Positions 23,051 to 38,000 of a DNA stretch of 64,000 bases are shown piece after piece. Made by a program: the position numbers and the translations under genes. The DNA lies in contig CP136061.1 in assembly GCA_032622095.1 (NCBI GenBank), positions 44,895,797 to 44,959,796 on the forward strand, read 5' to 3'. Source of the stretch: Siphonodentalium dalli. Its lineage: Eukaryota > Mollusca > Scaphopoda > Gadilida > Siphonodentaliidae. The notes under the pieces are model-generated. The model ran no database searches. It was given only the letters and a program-made list of their open reading frames with translations, and was not told where the DNA came from. Every line of letters starts with the position of its first letter. Position 1 is the stretch's first letter.

Positions 23051-26000
23051 CTGCAATACAAGATTGATTGATTTTTTATTTGTACAATAACAAATGATAT
23101 AACAACAAACATTATGAACAAGTATATTATAAGTATTGTAGGGAGCAGCATGACCGTGGTTGGTCGTCTTACTGCTGCCCCTGAATGATATATAAACATA
23201 AAGATGGCGGATGAATTCAAAGATTTATTCAGGGTTCGATACCTCTAGATACGGCACCAATATGTTTTATAAAGTATATTTCTGGGAAATAAAGATACAA
23301 GGTCATGTGTCTAATAGTCATTATATCAATTATCAGAAAGCTACAGACACCTAAACCTGCAATACAAGATACAAGGTCATGTGTCTAATAGTCATAATAT
23401 CAGAAAGCTACAGACTCCTAAACCTGCAATACAAGATACAAGCTCATGTGTCTAATAGCTATAATATCAATTATCAAATCCATTTGACACAGAGTTTGTA
23501 ATCAGCCTTTCATCTTTGTTATTCTGTTTAACTGTTTCATCACTGAATATACAGATATAGATATCCAAGAACCCTTGATTTACAGCTTGCCAAAGTAAAG
23601 TTATGTATTTGATAATATTGCCGATTATTTTAACAATACCAATAGTTTCAGAAATGAGGTCTGAATTAGTGTAAACATTTTTATTTCCAAATCCAAACAA
23701 ATAACATAATATACAGATGACACAAATATGCAAAAATAGAAGAGTTAATATATGGAAATGAGGACCAGACAACAAGCCCAAGGGCTTATATGAAGTCTTC
23801 TCCTCTTTGGCGACATGCCCCTTCCCCAATAAGTGAGGGAGGGGTATCGATCAGACAAGGGAGTGAAATAATGGTTTTAGGAGAAATGGAGATATATAAC
23901 TAAATTTGAGTTAGGAATGGAAAAAAGGGAGAAGATGGTGTTAGGGGTAGCAGGAGGCATGGAGAGGGGTGAGAAAGTAGAAGATAGGAGAGGGACAGAT
24001 GAATCGTGAAATGATGACATTGGTGGGGAGTTTCCAATAATTGGGTTGTTGCGTGATGAAAATGAAGCTCGTCTATAGTAATATGCATGTGTTAGGTGCC
24101 ATGGGAGGGGGTCAATCACAATGGCTGTCAAAAATTAATTAAATAAACACACACGGCTACGAGTGTTCATAATCAAAATATGTCGTGGACTATATATCTT
24201 CCGTGAGAACAAGAACACAAGAAGGTCTGAATTACGTACAATTGTAAATATTTAGTCCTTATGATGCTGTGTGCTGCCAATTTGGTTTTAAATTTTTACG
24301 AAAGTAAATAGGGTGTAAATTGCCGGTAAATTTTCCAAAAATTTCTCCTACAGTACCATGTTTTTTTTTTAAATTTGGGAAAATTTCATGGCTACCATCA
24401 CAAAGAAGATGTACATGATGGATGTGGTCTGTAGGGTGTGCCAATGGATTTAGTCATGAAAAGAGTAAAATATATTTCTAAATGCCGGCAGCCATGTTTT
24501 TCATAGAAAATCATTCAAATTTGATAGCTCCCATCTAGAGGTGATCCTAAACATGCCTGAAAATTCTCCAATAAATGTGGGCTTCCAGTTCTGCCAATGA
24601 GTTCAAATTTCAAATCTGTGAATCAATCCCTGTGAATCAATTTCTGTGACCAGATTCCAACCATTTTGGGTATATAGTTATTTAGTTAAATTAATTATTA
24701 TGTCTGTTTTAAGACATCTCATGTCAACAGCGCATATCCCATGACATTCCCCAGGTCAATTGACTCCTGTGTACAAATTTTCAGCTCTGAGGGTCCAGCC
24801 ATTTGGTCGCCTTTTGGTTATATAATTAATTATTTTAGTTACATTAATTATTATTTTAAGACATCTGATGTCAAAGGCCCCTATCCCATGACACTTCTTA
24901 GGTCAATTGACCCCTGTGTATACATTTTCAGCTCTGAGGGTCCAGCTGTTTGGTCGCCCATAGCCCAACAGACAAACAAACAAACAAAATTGAGTTTTAT
25001 TAGTATAGATATCAGTCATTAATTATCAAAATATATATTTTACCAGTATTATTTATAAAGGTATTTTTAAAGGTAATCCGATCAGACGGTCTCCATACCA
25101 TCAAGATACAACAACAACATTTCTTCAAAATATGCTTTAGTTATCAGAATTTATTTATTGCAACAAAATAATGCTAACCACTGTCAACAATGGTTATTTA
25201 TCAACAAAATATGGCGTATTATGCCTAAAAGTATCATGAAATTTGACCGTATTACCACTTGATTTTAGAGTTATCCATCTTCATCCGCAATTTTGTCTGA
25301 GACCCTCCGTTTGACCATGTGTTTCTGGGCCACATATTGCACATCTCGAGAAATAACAAACTTCAAAAATTGATATCTGATCATTCTGAGCTTTGATGGG
25401 TGGGTTCCTCGACTCAAATCAAATATTTTTACCCCCCCCCCCCCATGTCATGTGACGTAATTTTGACAAACCAACGTCCTGCATTCATGTTCCACAGCGT
25501 GAATGCATGTAGGAATGTAAACATATATGAAATGAACATGACAACTGAAAAAATTAATTTTTAACACAAGACACTGTAAGATGGAGGCAGATGTTCTGAC
25601 ACAAGACACTGACAGCTTACCATAGTAAGAGGGAGGCAGATGTTCTGACATGAGAGACTGGGTCTCAGAGTCTTGTATACTGGGAGGTTCCCCTCCTGTA
25701 GCACCGGCTTCAACTGGTTCAGTGGACACTTCAGATTCTGTAGATGGGAACCAATATGGTGATGATAGTTGAAATATTGTGATGATAGTTGATTAACGAT
25801 GAATAGATACAGGGGATAAACACCAGGCCTCAAAATATGGTACTGGTCATTTGCAGATTGAGGTCCCAAAAGTGTGAATTTAGTGACGCTACCCCGCACA
25901 GTGGGCTAGCATCACTAACTTCACCTACTGGGGACCTCATTCTGCTCAGACCTCATCTTCTCTGGAAAGTATCTTTATAATCAAATTAACTAGTTTTTGA

Positions 26001-29000
26001 GATTGTCGACTACAAAATTTATAGTAATTGGCAGATGCATATTATAAGAAAAGTTATGCGGTATATGTTTAACACTTTCTATACTAAATACTCATTGATG
26101 AGTAGTTATCTGATAGGAAATGTTCAGATAATTACTTATTATCTGAACATCCGCATCAATGAATAGGATTTCTTCTGCACTTTCTATTATCTGTCTGCTC
26201 ATATTTCCTGAACATCACTCCAGATGAATAATAGACCCTCGGTCCCTTCCAATGTAAACTTTTGACGGAGTGGGAGAATCAAGTTAGTATAGAAAGGGTT
26301 AAAACAATGACAATCATATTGATTTTGCGGGTTCATTTGACTGAGAAATAGGTTTTGTTTGAATGCGTATATAAAATACTTAAAAACAGACACGATACAT
26401 ACTGGCCATATAATCCTGATGTACATGCTGTTCGGCCGTGGTGTAGTTGCTGTTCAGCCACGGTGGTCAACTGCAATTACAAACTGACACCGCGGCCAAA
26501 CGGCAAGTACACCGCAGTGACAGTGGACACTAGTTCTGTCCATAGGGGTATGTCAACAATGCCACGTGGTCATCTTTCCCCCCTTTCCATGTAAAGGCTA
26601 TATAAACACTGCAGTTCAGACAGGAACTAAAATTAAAAGGCGACTCAAACTTCGCCTTCTGGTGGCCAAGGGTGAGAAGTTCACCTTTGTCGCCTTTTAA
26701 AAAATGAGCCTTGACATGTATGACCAAAACACCCCCTCCTGTTGATTATTAGACACTCGTCATTCCAAATGCATACTTCATAATTGAATGAGAGAATCCT
26801 TTCAGTGGTGCAAGGGATAAAATGATAACATACCTGTCGTCTGCATCATCTCTGGGAGATGAGGAACGACGATCTCCGTGGAAACCTCTGGGAGCTGGGG
26901 ACTGTTCTGCTTGGAGCAAGGACTACTCCTCCCTTTAGACCGTCGACCGTCAGGTGAACCGCAGCACTGACCCAGTTCTAAGGGATTACCTTGATTGTAT
27001 TCCGCAAATGAGCTACAGGTTGCACTTGCTGACCTTGTCTGGAAGACAAAATTAAATATCAGACACCAAGTCTGATCGGCGGGATAACATCACCAAATTC
27101 ACCCTCTGGGAACCTAATTCTGCTTAGGCCTCAACTGCTATTCGAGAGACCTAGGATTGAAAAGAGGGTCAATAAGGTGATGCTAGCCCACTGCGGGATA
27201 GCATCACTAAATTCACCCTCTGGGGACCTCATTCTGTAAATTAAAGACACACTATTTGCAGGTTTGTCCAACACTCTGGCAGCAAAGGATGATACCATAA
27301 TTCCACACCTGTTGGCATGAGGCAACCCTGCAAATAGTGTGTCTGTCATTTTCAGATTAGAACGAGCCTCTGGGAAGTTCTTGAGGATGAGCTTGAACAA
27401 GAATACATGGAAGTAAAATGTTGTGAATGCATTGATAGTGTGAAAGTAAAAAATTCACAGTGCCAGTGAAATTCTGAAAATATATTTATTTATTTACCGA
27501 AGATTGGCCCTCAGCTCGTTTCTCATTAACTCTCAGCCACTGGAGATACGACTGATAATATATTATATATTTACCGAAGATTGGCCCTCAGCTCGTTTCT
27601 CATTATCTCTCAGCCATTGGAGATACGACTCTCTTGCCACTTGTTCCTCTATTGTATCCTGAGTTACCTCCCAGTCTGTCTCCTTCAGTTTGTCCTCCAT
27701 CATATTCTACAATTATTGGGACATTATGATAAGTCAAAGTATTGTATCATGTAGGTGGCATGTGGGTTGCTTTGTGGGTTACATAGTAGGTTGTGTTTCA
27801 AGTGGGTTGCATTGTGGGTTGCGGATATGTCAATATATGGATATGTCAGATATGTCAAGGTTAACGGTCACTTGGTCACATAGCAAAGGTCGGTCAATGT
27901 AAAAACAAGACAGTCAATGACTGTGGGTCGCTCACCAGACTGCAAAGACTGATAAGACTGGGACTCTGGAGACCACAACAGTCAGAACTTTTCATAATCA
28001 CTTTAAAAGAAATAGCTCTAAACAGGATATGTGGCTAGAGAGACTTCACATATACATGTATATAGATTGGTGAAAATCTACCTTGAAATTACCAAATGTA
28101 CACTACTGATCACCCCCCTCCTCCAGTTCACAAGTCCCCTCCCGACTGGGCTACAGACTCCCAAGTCTTAGGTTGGAATTTCACAACTGACACCTCAAAC
28201 TTTCTCAATTGTTGGAAATTTCCAATCTCACAAGCGCCTTTTTCTAAAACCATTTAGACATGTCTGAAGCCCAATTATCCATGGACCCAAAACACAATAC
28301 ATGTATGTCAGATTAATCAGTCAGGTGGTTCCAAGGTAGATGTTTTAATGAATTTGGTATTTCAATGATTTTATTAGACACAAAAGTGTTAGCTCCCCAT
28401 AGCCCCGCCATTTCTTGACAGGTTGACCTCATATTAACAAATCTGAATCTCAGTCACTAAAGGATCCTCCTGATTGCTCCATACATATAGTTATGTCCCT
28501 GGTCCCACCCTATTTAACCTGGTGACCCAATCTGAATAAATTTGAATCCCATACACCAAAGAACCCTTCATACATATGATAAATATCAGTAAAATAGACC
28601 TGATGGTCCTTGTGAAGGAAGCATATTAAGAGGGAAACTGTCCTTCGTTTGGCCCCAATTTGACCAGGTGACCCCATTTAAAAAAAATCTGAATTGCAGT
28701 CATGGAAGAACATTCCATGCTAAATAAGCCAATAGATCTTGCAAACATATTTTAGGAATTACTATGTAGTGAAATAGTTAAGTCTCTGGCTCTGCCCTTA
28801 TTTGACTTTGTGATCCCATTTTCACAAAGCTGTCACCCAAGGTAATTTCATACCAAATATAAGCAAAATAGGCCATTTGATTCTTGCATAGAAGACACAT
28901 CATGAATTACTATGGAGAGAAAGAGTAATGTAGCTGGCCTTGCATCTACTTGACCTGGTGACCATGATTGAACAAATCTGAATCACAATCACCAAAGAAG

Positions 29001-32000
29001 CAGCCTGCAAATAGTGCGCTATTCCTACATTGTATGTGTCTGGCCTCAAACATCACAATGTATTGTACAATCAAGCCTTGAAATAGTGTGATAGTGTGTC
29101 TGTCATTTGCAGAATGAGGTCCCCAGAGGGTGACTTTAGTGAGCTATCCTGCACAGTGGGCTAGCATCACTAAATTCACCCTCTGGGGGACCTCATTCTG
29201 ATAAGGCCCTCAACTGCTATGGCAGACCTAGGATAAGATTGAAGTTCCCCAGTTGGAAGTTGATGTTCACCCATTGGGCACCTCAAGTATGAATTTTATC
29301 TTCTGCAAATTAGGTGACATAGAAACTTCCTAAAAGGGAAATGTAACTAAAAACAATGTTAATTTGATACTATAGATACTTCCCAGAAGATGAGGCCTAA
29401 GCAAAATGAGGTCTCCAGAGGGTGAATTTGGTGATGCTAGCCCACTGTGTGGGATAGCATCACTAAATTCACCCTCTGGGAACCTCATTCTGCAAATGTC
29501 AGACACACTAAATTCAGGCAGTTTGTTTAAAATTGCTAGCAGTATGTTTATACAAGCTGTCAGTGACATATTATTCTAATCTAGATTAATGACCTGTGTT
29601 TCTCTCTGTTTATCCACAAAGAGATATCTGCAACTTTAATAGAACAGGTATTAAAGTTGGAAGCTGGAAATGATATCCGTTGGAAGGGATGTTGGTTGGG
29701 TGCAGGCCACTGCAGGGTGGGGGTGGGTCTGGGCCATGTGGGAGGGGGGATGGGTAATGGAATATTTCTGTAATTTCAGAAGATTAAAGATTAAAGTTTC
29801 ATAACTCTGCAGATGTTATAATGGTGTCACTTTTTTCAAATTTTATATAATGATTAAAAAAATTATTTTTTGTTTGTTAATTTGAGTATGGTGAAAATTC
29901 CAAAAATCTGAATTTGACCAAAAAAAAAAAAATTAAGTTATGTCACTGGCTCCGCCCACATTCGACCCAGTGACCTCATTTGAACAAATCTGAATAACAG
30001 TCCCCTAAGGACCCTTTGTACCAAATATGAACCCATTCGGCCAAATGAAATTTGAGAAGAAGTCGTTGTAAGAATTACAGAGTTATGGCCCTGGCTTCGC
30101 AACTATTTGACCCAGTGTCCTCATTTGAACAAATCTGAATGACAGTCACCTAGGGAACATCCACACCAAATATGAACCAATTCGGCATTACGGTTTCAGA
30201 GGAGAAGATGTTCAAAGAATTGTTCACGGACGGATGGACGGAACGACAGATGGATGGACGAGGAGTGATGACTATAGCTCCACCGGAGACTTCGTCTCAG
30301 GTGAGCTAAAAAGTAGTAAAGTCCCAGACTTGTGTTTACCAACATTTGCTGTACTTTAACCAATTTTATTGATTTATTAACCCTTTCGCGATGGGAGCTG
30401 CATTAGTGCAGCATTAAAGATCATGTGCCAGTGCATTCTCTTATATATGCAAGGCTCCCTATGGGAGACTCAAATATATAAGAGAATGCACTGGCTTACA
30501 AGGTCTAGGTAAATATTGTTAGGCCAATATATTTTCTCCAGAACAGGCATTATATGTCAAGATCTGTTGGGTTTTGGATTGTCGTTTGGTGAATTGCCTG
30601 ATTGTCATTTGTGGTCAAGTAAATTTGACTTTGCCATATTTTGGGTTTTGTTTAGCTAGATTGAGGCTAACCTTGTGACAACTACTGTCATAAACCACAA
30701 AAGACAAATAGAGGCCTAACTTTAAGATAGTTGGTGAATTTCTACTTCAATCTGCAATTGTCATAACTTGGCTATCCATGGGCTCAAGTAATGAAATAGA
30801 CACCCAAGGGTTATGGGGAAATCACATCAAGATTATAACCAAGATACACAGACAACAATATACAAGAATTCCAGAAAAAAGATAGAGAAATACAGATCGA
30901 AAACCACGCACTTTAATTATTTATAACAGCGAGTTGGGAGCAAGACAAGCTACTCTATTACAACAATCTAGCTACGGTTTTTCAAGACCCCTTTCCATGT
31001 TACAGTGGCTTTGGCAGATCAGAAATGATTCTCGGAATAATCGACAATGAAAATTATCACCAGAAACAAATTTGACAGTATAATGTTATAGTTGGCAAGC
31101 GAGTGCATAGTAAGACATAGGTATTATTATTTCCAATTAAGAATTGAGTAATCATGTTTTATTAATGGAAATTGACAAGTTATAATACGATGTCAATCAC
31201 ACTTGAAAATGATTGTTTACATTTGTGTTGACACGTGTTGGGGAATTCCAGTTCGAACCAGGCATCACAAATTCATATATGAATTGAGAAAATAAATATA
31301 TTTCAAAAATCTAAATCTAATAACTCTGTGCGTTGAAAGGTGGGTTCCTCTTTAGGGTGCACCAAAGAATTTAGTCATACAAAGAGTAAATTCCAAGATG
31401 GCAGTTGGCGGCCATGTTTTTCCAAGGAATTTCGGTCAAAATAGGAGGCTCCCATCTAGAGGTCCCTCCGAAGACCTATATGAAGTTTGGTGATGATCGG
31501 ATGAGGGATGTGGTCTGTACGGTGCGCCAAAGGATTTATTCATACAAAGAGTAAATTCCAAGATGGCTGCGGGTGGCCATGTTTTTCCAACGAATTTTTG
31601 TCAAAATAGGAGGCTCCCATCTAGAGGTCACCCTGAAGATCCATATGAAGTTTGATTATCATCAGATGAGGGATGTGGTCTGTAGAATATGCTAAAGGAT
31701 TTAGTCATGCAAAGAGTAAAATCTAAGATGGCTGCCGGCGGCCATGTTTTTCATCGAAAATTGTTCAAATTTGATAACTCCCATCTACAGGTGATTCAAA
31801 ACATTTCCTGTAAATTTTCAAATCAATTCTCCAATAAATGCGGGCTGCGGGGTGTGCCAATGGATTCAAATTTGAAATCCAAGATTGCTACTGGCGGCCA
31901 TGTTTTTTAACACATTTCGGTCAAAATCGGAGGCTCCCATCTAGAGGTCACCACGAATATTTGTATGAAGTTTGGTGACGATCGGATGAGAGATGTGGCA

Positions 32001-35000
32001 TGTAGGGTGTGCCGAAGGATTTAGTCATACAAAGAGTAAATTCCAAATGGCGGCTGGCGGCCATGTTTTTCAACTAATTTCTGTCAAAATATGAGGCTCC
32101 CATCTAGTCGTCACCCCGAAGATCAATATTAAGTTTGGTGATGATAAGAATGAGGGATGTGGTCTGTAGGGTGGGCCAAAGGATTTAGTCACGCAAAGAG
32201 TAAAATCCAAGATGGCTGCCAGTGGCCATGTTTTTCATCGAAAATCATTCAAATTTGATAGCTCCCATCTACAGGTGATCACAATCGTGCCTGTAACATT
32301 TAAAAATGACCTGGCCATAAATAAGGGCTGTAGGGTGTGCCGATGGATTCAAATTTGAAATCCAAGATGGCTGCCGGCGGCCATGTTTTTCATCGAAATT
32401 CGTAAAAATTTGATAGCTCCCATCTATAGGTCACCCTGAAGCTACAAATGAAGTTTTGTGAAGATCGGATGAGGATGCACCCTGAAGGGCATGCCGAAGG
32501 AAATTGTTGATGCACGGAAAGATGCATGCATGCGGGAAGACGGATGCCAACCTAAGGCAAAAGCTCAAGATTTACTTTGTAAAGTTGAGCTAAGTTTGAA
32601 ATATAAATCACCTAACCAGGTCATGAGAGACTTAGAAGGACAATAACTCCCTGGAATATGCTGGAAACCAGCTTATAAGTAAACTTTTTCATATGTACGT
32701 ACTTTTTCTATTTGTAAATTTTCTGACTGGTGTTGGGCATTCTGTAATAGATTTTTATCTGCAAGCTGAAAAATACAAGACAGACATGATGCATTGAAAA
32801 CATTCATCAAGATCGAGAGATCAATAGTTGAGGACTAACAAAAACTGGGGATGAGTTTTAGAGTCTATTTATTAATTGATTCAAAACCTCCAAATATTAA
32901 ACATACTTAAATAAATAAATGAAATTTTTGGAAAATTTGAAAAGAAGAATTGATAATCTTCGATGAAATCGGAAAAGGAAGTTTTAATACCAGTCACTCA
33001 AAAATTATGACTGTCTGCTTGCCAAGTTTTAATACTATTTTAATACATTGAAAAGCTATGATCGGACACTTGTAATATCATTAAAATTCATTAATAAATC
33101 TAATGATATCTGTTGTTGTAACCTGTCACATTCAATATAGTTTCAGATTGGCTATGTGTTCAGGTGTCAATCCGATTGTGCAAAATTATTATGTTACAAT
33201 AAATAGAAAACAAGGGGTACGCATCTAAGATGCTTTTGTCGATTTTTTTGGCAGTCGAACCAAACTTCTGCCAATAAGGTGCATAACCCCTGGGAAAAAA
33301 AGTTGGACGGTGGTATATTATTGCATTAGACCTATATACCAAATATCAATTGAATCCATTAATATTTCATTGAGTTATCGCACTAACGGTGATAAAATTG
33401 TGATTAAAATAGACAAACTAAGACCCATAACTCCGGATTTTTTTCTTCGAAAAACCAGGTTTTCGAACTCGTCCAAGATATTGTTGCAATAGACTCATAT
33501 ACCAAATATTGTTTAAATCGGTTAATATTTCATCGAGTTATCGCGCTAACGGTGATAACATTGCTAAAAATAGACAAACTAAGACCCATAACTCCGCGAA
33601 AAAAGTTCGGACAAACCTGGTTTTCGAACTCGTCCGAGATATTGTTGCAGGAGACTCATATACCAAATATTGTTGAAATCGGTTAATATTTCATCGAGTT
33701 ATCGCGCTAACGGTGATAAAATTGCTATAAATAGACAAACTAAGACCCATAACTCCGGAAAACAAATTCGGACAAACCTGGTTTTCGAACTCGTCCGAGA
33801 TATTGTTGCAAGAGTCTCATATACCAAATATTGTTGAAATTGGTTAATATTTGCGTGAGTTATCGCGCTAACGGTGAAAAACTTAACTAAAAACCATCTA
33901 AGATGGATAACTCTTGTAAAAAAGTTCGGACGTGACCCATTTTCTACAGGCAGTAAATAGTCATTGGGAGCAACTGCCATACCAAAAATTTGAATCCGTT
34001 CACAAATGTCAAAATTATAAGGCATTCTTTAGGTCCACCCGCCCGCCAACCGTCCCTCGTCAAACCATGTCGAGTTTTTGAAAAACTCGACTAAAAAATA
34101 GTAAGTAGGGCAGCTACTGGGGTCAGGGGCGGATTCAGCCTGCCGCACGTGCTGCTTGAGCGGTACTCAGATAATATATTTTATAGTTAATAGAAATCAC
34201 CACCAAGAGGCCCCACCTGAAGGGAATGAGTATAAGACTCCCAATTAATAAAGCATTAAACAATGTTATCTGATGCTAACTTGTTTATAAATTGGTGCCC
34301 CCTGATGTGGCTCTTTGTATACAGTTGCATTGAGTGTGATAACCATATCATTGGGTGTCAACCCTTGATGGATGATGTCTCTACAAACATTGCTGTAATT
34401 GGCACCAATCTGCTTTTATGCATAGTCAACACATGCAATTCCCTCAATTTCCCTGTACTTGTATCTATAGCAGTGATAAGCACGTTTCGCATAGGGCATG
34501 CGACACATTTATTACTTGTTACCATATGGGATCATATGGGCAGGTGTCCATTTGTGGTTTTCTATCTCTGTGGAATGAGAATCCCCGGAGGTTTTCTATG
34601 ACAGGTGTCTGCCAGCAGCGAGCTTTTCGCCCTTGTACATTGTATATCTGCGTCATTTTGATTTTGATGTGAATGTGAGAGATCTGTGTCCACATTAAGG
34701 CGCCTGAAGTCGTATATGAGAGCAACTATGGGAGAGGAAAGGCTGAATGGTCTTGCTCTCATGCACACGTACCCCAATATGGATATTTCTTATCCGGATA
34801 TTATAGACGACTTTGCAAGGAGATATCCTCGTCGTATGTTATTAAAGGACATTGTAGTTGACTAAATATAATACAGGTATTTTTAATTTATACTACATGA
34901 CATAACTGAGTCAAACTCTATAAAATTGATGATCTTATTCGTGTGATTTTATTAGTTTCTGTTAAATTCAAGCATGCCATTCCAGAATTCCAGATAACAA

Positions 35001-38000
35001 AATGAGAAATTCACACACAAAATTAGATATATTATTATTACCTGAAATTGCCGTTGGAAACAACTGAAATACATGAGAGGCCATAGGTTTATGTCCAAAA
35101 TGAATTTCCGGAGAGCATAATTGTAAAAATTGAACTTATTTTATTTGTTACTGATCATTATCCCAATGGTATATTAGCTATTTCGCTACCGAAAAAAAAC
35201 AGCGAAAATGATCTAAACTGAGTTATAAATACAACAATAGGCCCAGAATTCGATTTCAGTGCATCATATTTCTAAAAATTTCCCGGCGGAGGTCCCCCGG
35301 ACCCCCCTCCAATAGGAGGGGGACACCCTTCCCCGCTTGGCCTGCGGCCAAGATGGTCAGCAGCACTCAGTTCCACCTTCTAGATCCGCCCCTTGGGGTA
35401 TTATCGAAATATAGTATAACAGTGTGCAGCCAATGAGAACGCGAAAAAGTCACCAGATACAATATATTGTTCCCACATCGGGTTGTAACTAGCAATCTGA
35501 TTGGCTACAACACCACATTTAAATCTCTATGTCCCCCATCAACCTTTGACAGTGGGGTATAAGAGAATGTGCGCAAAACATCGGGGGTGAATGAGCATGT
35601 GAAATATTGGAGTATATGAATGACCCTTGAAGGAGCAGTTTCCACACATTGTGACGTTGCTCTCGCACTAAGTTTGATGTCACCTGACACTGGATCCTTA
35701 GCTCAGTTACTGAATTATTCTTATTGGAGTGAATTAATCGGAGAACCTAGGAAAAACACACTGAATTTAAGGAGACATGGCTATTGCTGTGGGGACAAAA
35801 TCGTTATCTCCGGCAACATCGATGTCTCTTTTTGAACACCTCAGCTCCAGAGTTCAAAATCGACATCCAGGTATTAAATCTCCATGTACCCCCGATGTTG
35901 CTGAAGATAACTAATAATCTTTTATGTTGTAGATGACATACTACTATGATTGCATTGTGTCTATGTCTTAATTTTATATTAACCCTTTACCCAACAAACC
36001 GGCCAAAAACGGCCAAATAAAGCTGCAACAGCCTAAATTATCTTGGGGCTGTCTCAATAAAACCATACAAATATGGATATCATTGGAACCGGCTCATTGA
36101 CCACGTTGTAATGGTTACAGTTATGCCCTGTGCCAATGCATTCTCTTATATATGCGAGTCGACCATAGGTCGCCTCGCATATATAAGAGAATGCATTGGC
36201 CTAAAAAAAATCTGTTTTTAACACTTTTTACAATTTTTTCTTACATTCTTTAACAATTTTATAATTTTTAATGTGTTAAGCCAATGCATTCTCTTATATA
36301 TGCGAGGCGACCTATGGTCGACTCGCATATATAAGAGAATGCATTGGCACAGGGCCCTTCTGTTGGGTAAAGGGTTAAACCAATGTGTCTAACAATGGAT
36401 AAATAATCTTACCCCTGGCTGAAATCCAGGCAGTCCAAGGCCAACACCCACTGTTGCCTTATATGGATCTACTATAGAGTTATAATGAGAGTTCCTGTGA
36501 TAGCTGATTCTGATTGGCTCATTGTCTGTCTGTATCATACCATGAAATGTGTTGATCGGTTCTGAAATTATAAATAAAACATTTGATATGAGAATTTATA
36601 CCATAATTGCCTGTTCTATTGTGTGTATAACACCTATTTTGTAAATTTCATCTTTACACCCTACTGTTGGGTATACAGCTTCCTACTGTGGGTATAAATT
36701 TCTACTGTGGGTGTAAATTTTCAAACGTAATTTCATGTGTTAAACGTGTATACCCATAGTAGAACTACATCGTAGTTAGCAAAATAGTTCCTATATCACA
36801 TTCATTTGAAATTGGAAGTTGTCATGATATCAATTAGATATGAGGAAAATTGCATGAATTTCAATCAAATGTAGCTTGCTAGTGCTATATTAACTAGGAA
36901 ACATATGAATGATAATTCCAAGTGACTGATCGCTCAGAAATAGGATGACGTCAATGTAAGCATCACTATGCGAGACACACATTCCTTATAGCCTCCTGTG
37001 TGTGTCTGTGTGAGGATACACATTCAAAGTAAACAGCGGGGTAGTTGAATTCGCGAACAAAATTACAAAAATAATAATTATGGCATAAATCAAATACACA
37101 CATAGTACCCGAGAGTACAAATTTTTCACCACTCGTGGTATTGTGGTTTTAACCACTCGCCAAAAGGCTCGTGGTTAAAACCACAGTTCCACTCGTGGTG
37201 AAAATTTGGTATTCTCGGCTACTATGGGTGTATTCTATATGTAGTCACAGTTATAATCTTTTAATATTGATTTGAAGTAAAATTTGCAGCCTCATGATAA
37301 TTGGCAGTTGTATGTGAATGTCAGGACTTTCTTCACTGCACTTGAATTATAGTTCATCATGCCACCCTATGAGATTGACCAGTGAGAATAGATATCTACT
37401 GACAGGAGTTGAAGAGATATTACCTTGAAAAGCCATTGAGTATATTACAATTTTTTTCACAAAATTCATCAATTTCGCCTTTCTTGATTCTTTTTTATTT
37501 TTAGTATGTTGTTTGTGATGGGTTAATGTACTTATTCCCACTGAGAAACTTTGTATTGCAATTAGTTTGAGGTGAAACCATAAATGAACTGGACAAAATA
37601 TTCGGCAGCCAATCATCTTGTAACTTTATGTACACTGTTCAAATAATAATAAAAGCCAATTTTTTATTCAACATTATAACAGCTTCGAATTTTAACAAAA
37701 TAGAGACGATAACAAAGCTCATGATCCTTAATCACTGTGATGTGCCAAAACCAAAAATAGACACGGAAGTTAGGTCAAACCATGGTCCAAAGTCTTTTGC
37801 AGTTTTTTATGCACAAGTAGATGACGATGGTTTAATTTTGGCTGAAATCTCTTTCACTTTGACAAAGCAATAATCAAGACTCTCTACGTGCATCTATGGG
37901 AGGTATCACAAGTTGTCACTATTAGAGTGTTAATTTCATAAACAACTTGCATAATTTTGCTGAGTGGTACCATTATGAACAATATACATGTATGTGCTGG

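Noticed and set aside
23467-23829. 120-residue minus-strand frame with hydrophobic segments
   Set aside because: AT-rich intron of OTUD5; no splice-consistent role and no family motif.
25561-25899. 112-residue minus-strand frame
   Set aside because: It crosses OTUD5 exon 9 in the wrong frame and continues into a family A element.
34263-34601. 112-residue hydrophobic frame
   Set aside because: No motif and no splice context; it lies inside the hAT-like element upstream of the real transposase remnant.
37347-37873. 89- and 81-residue frames
   Set aside because: OTUD5 intron; composition is that of random AT-rich sequence.
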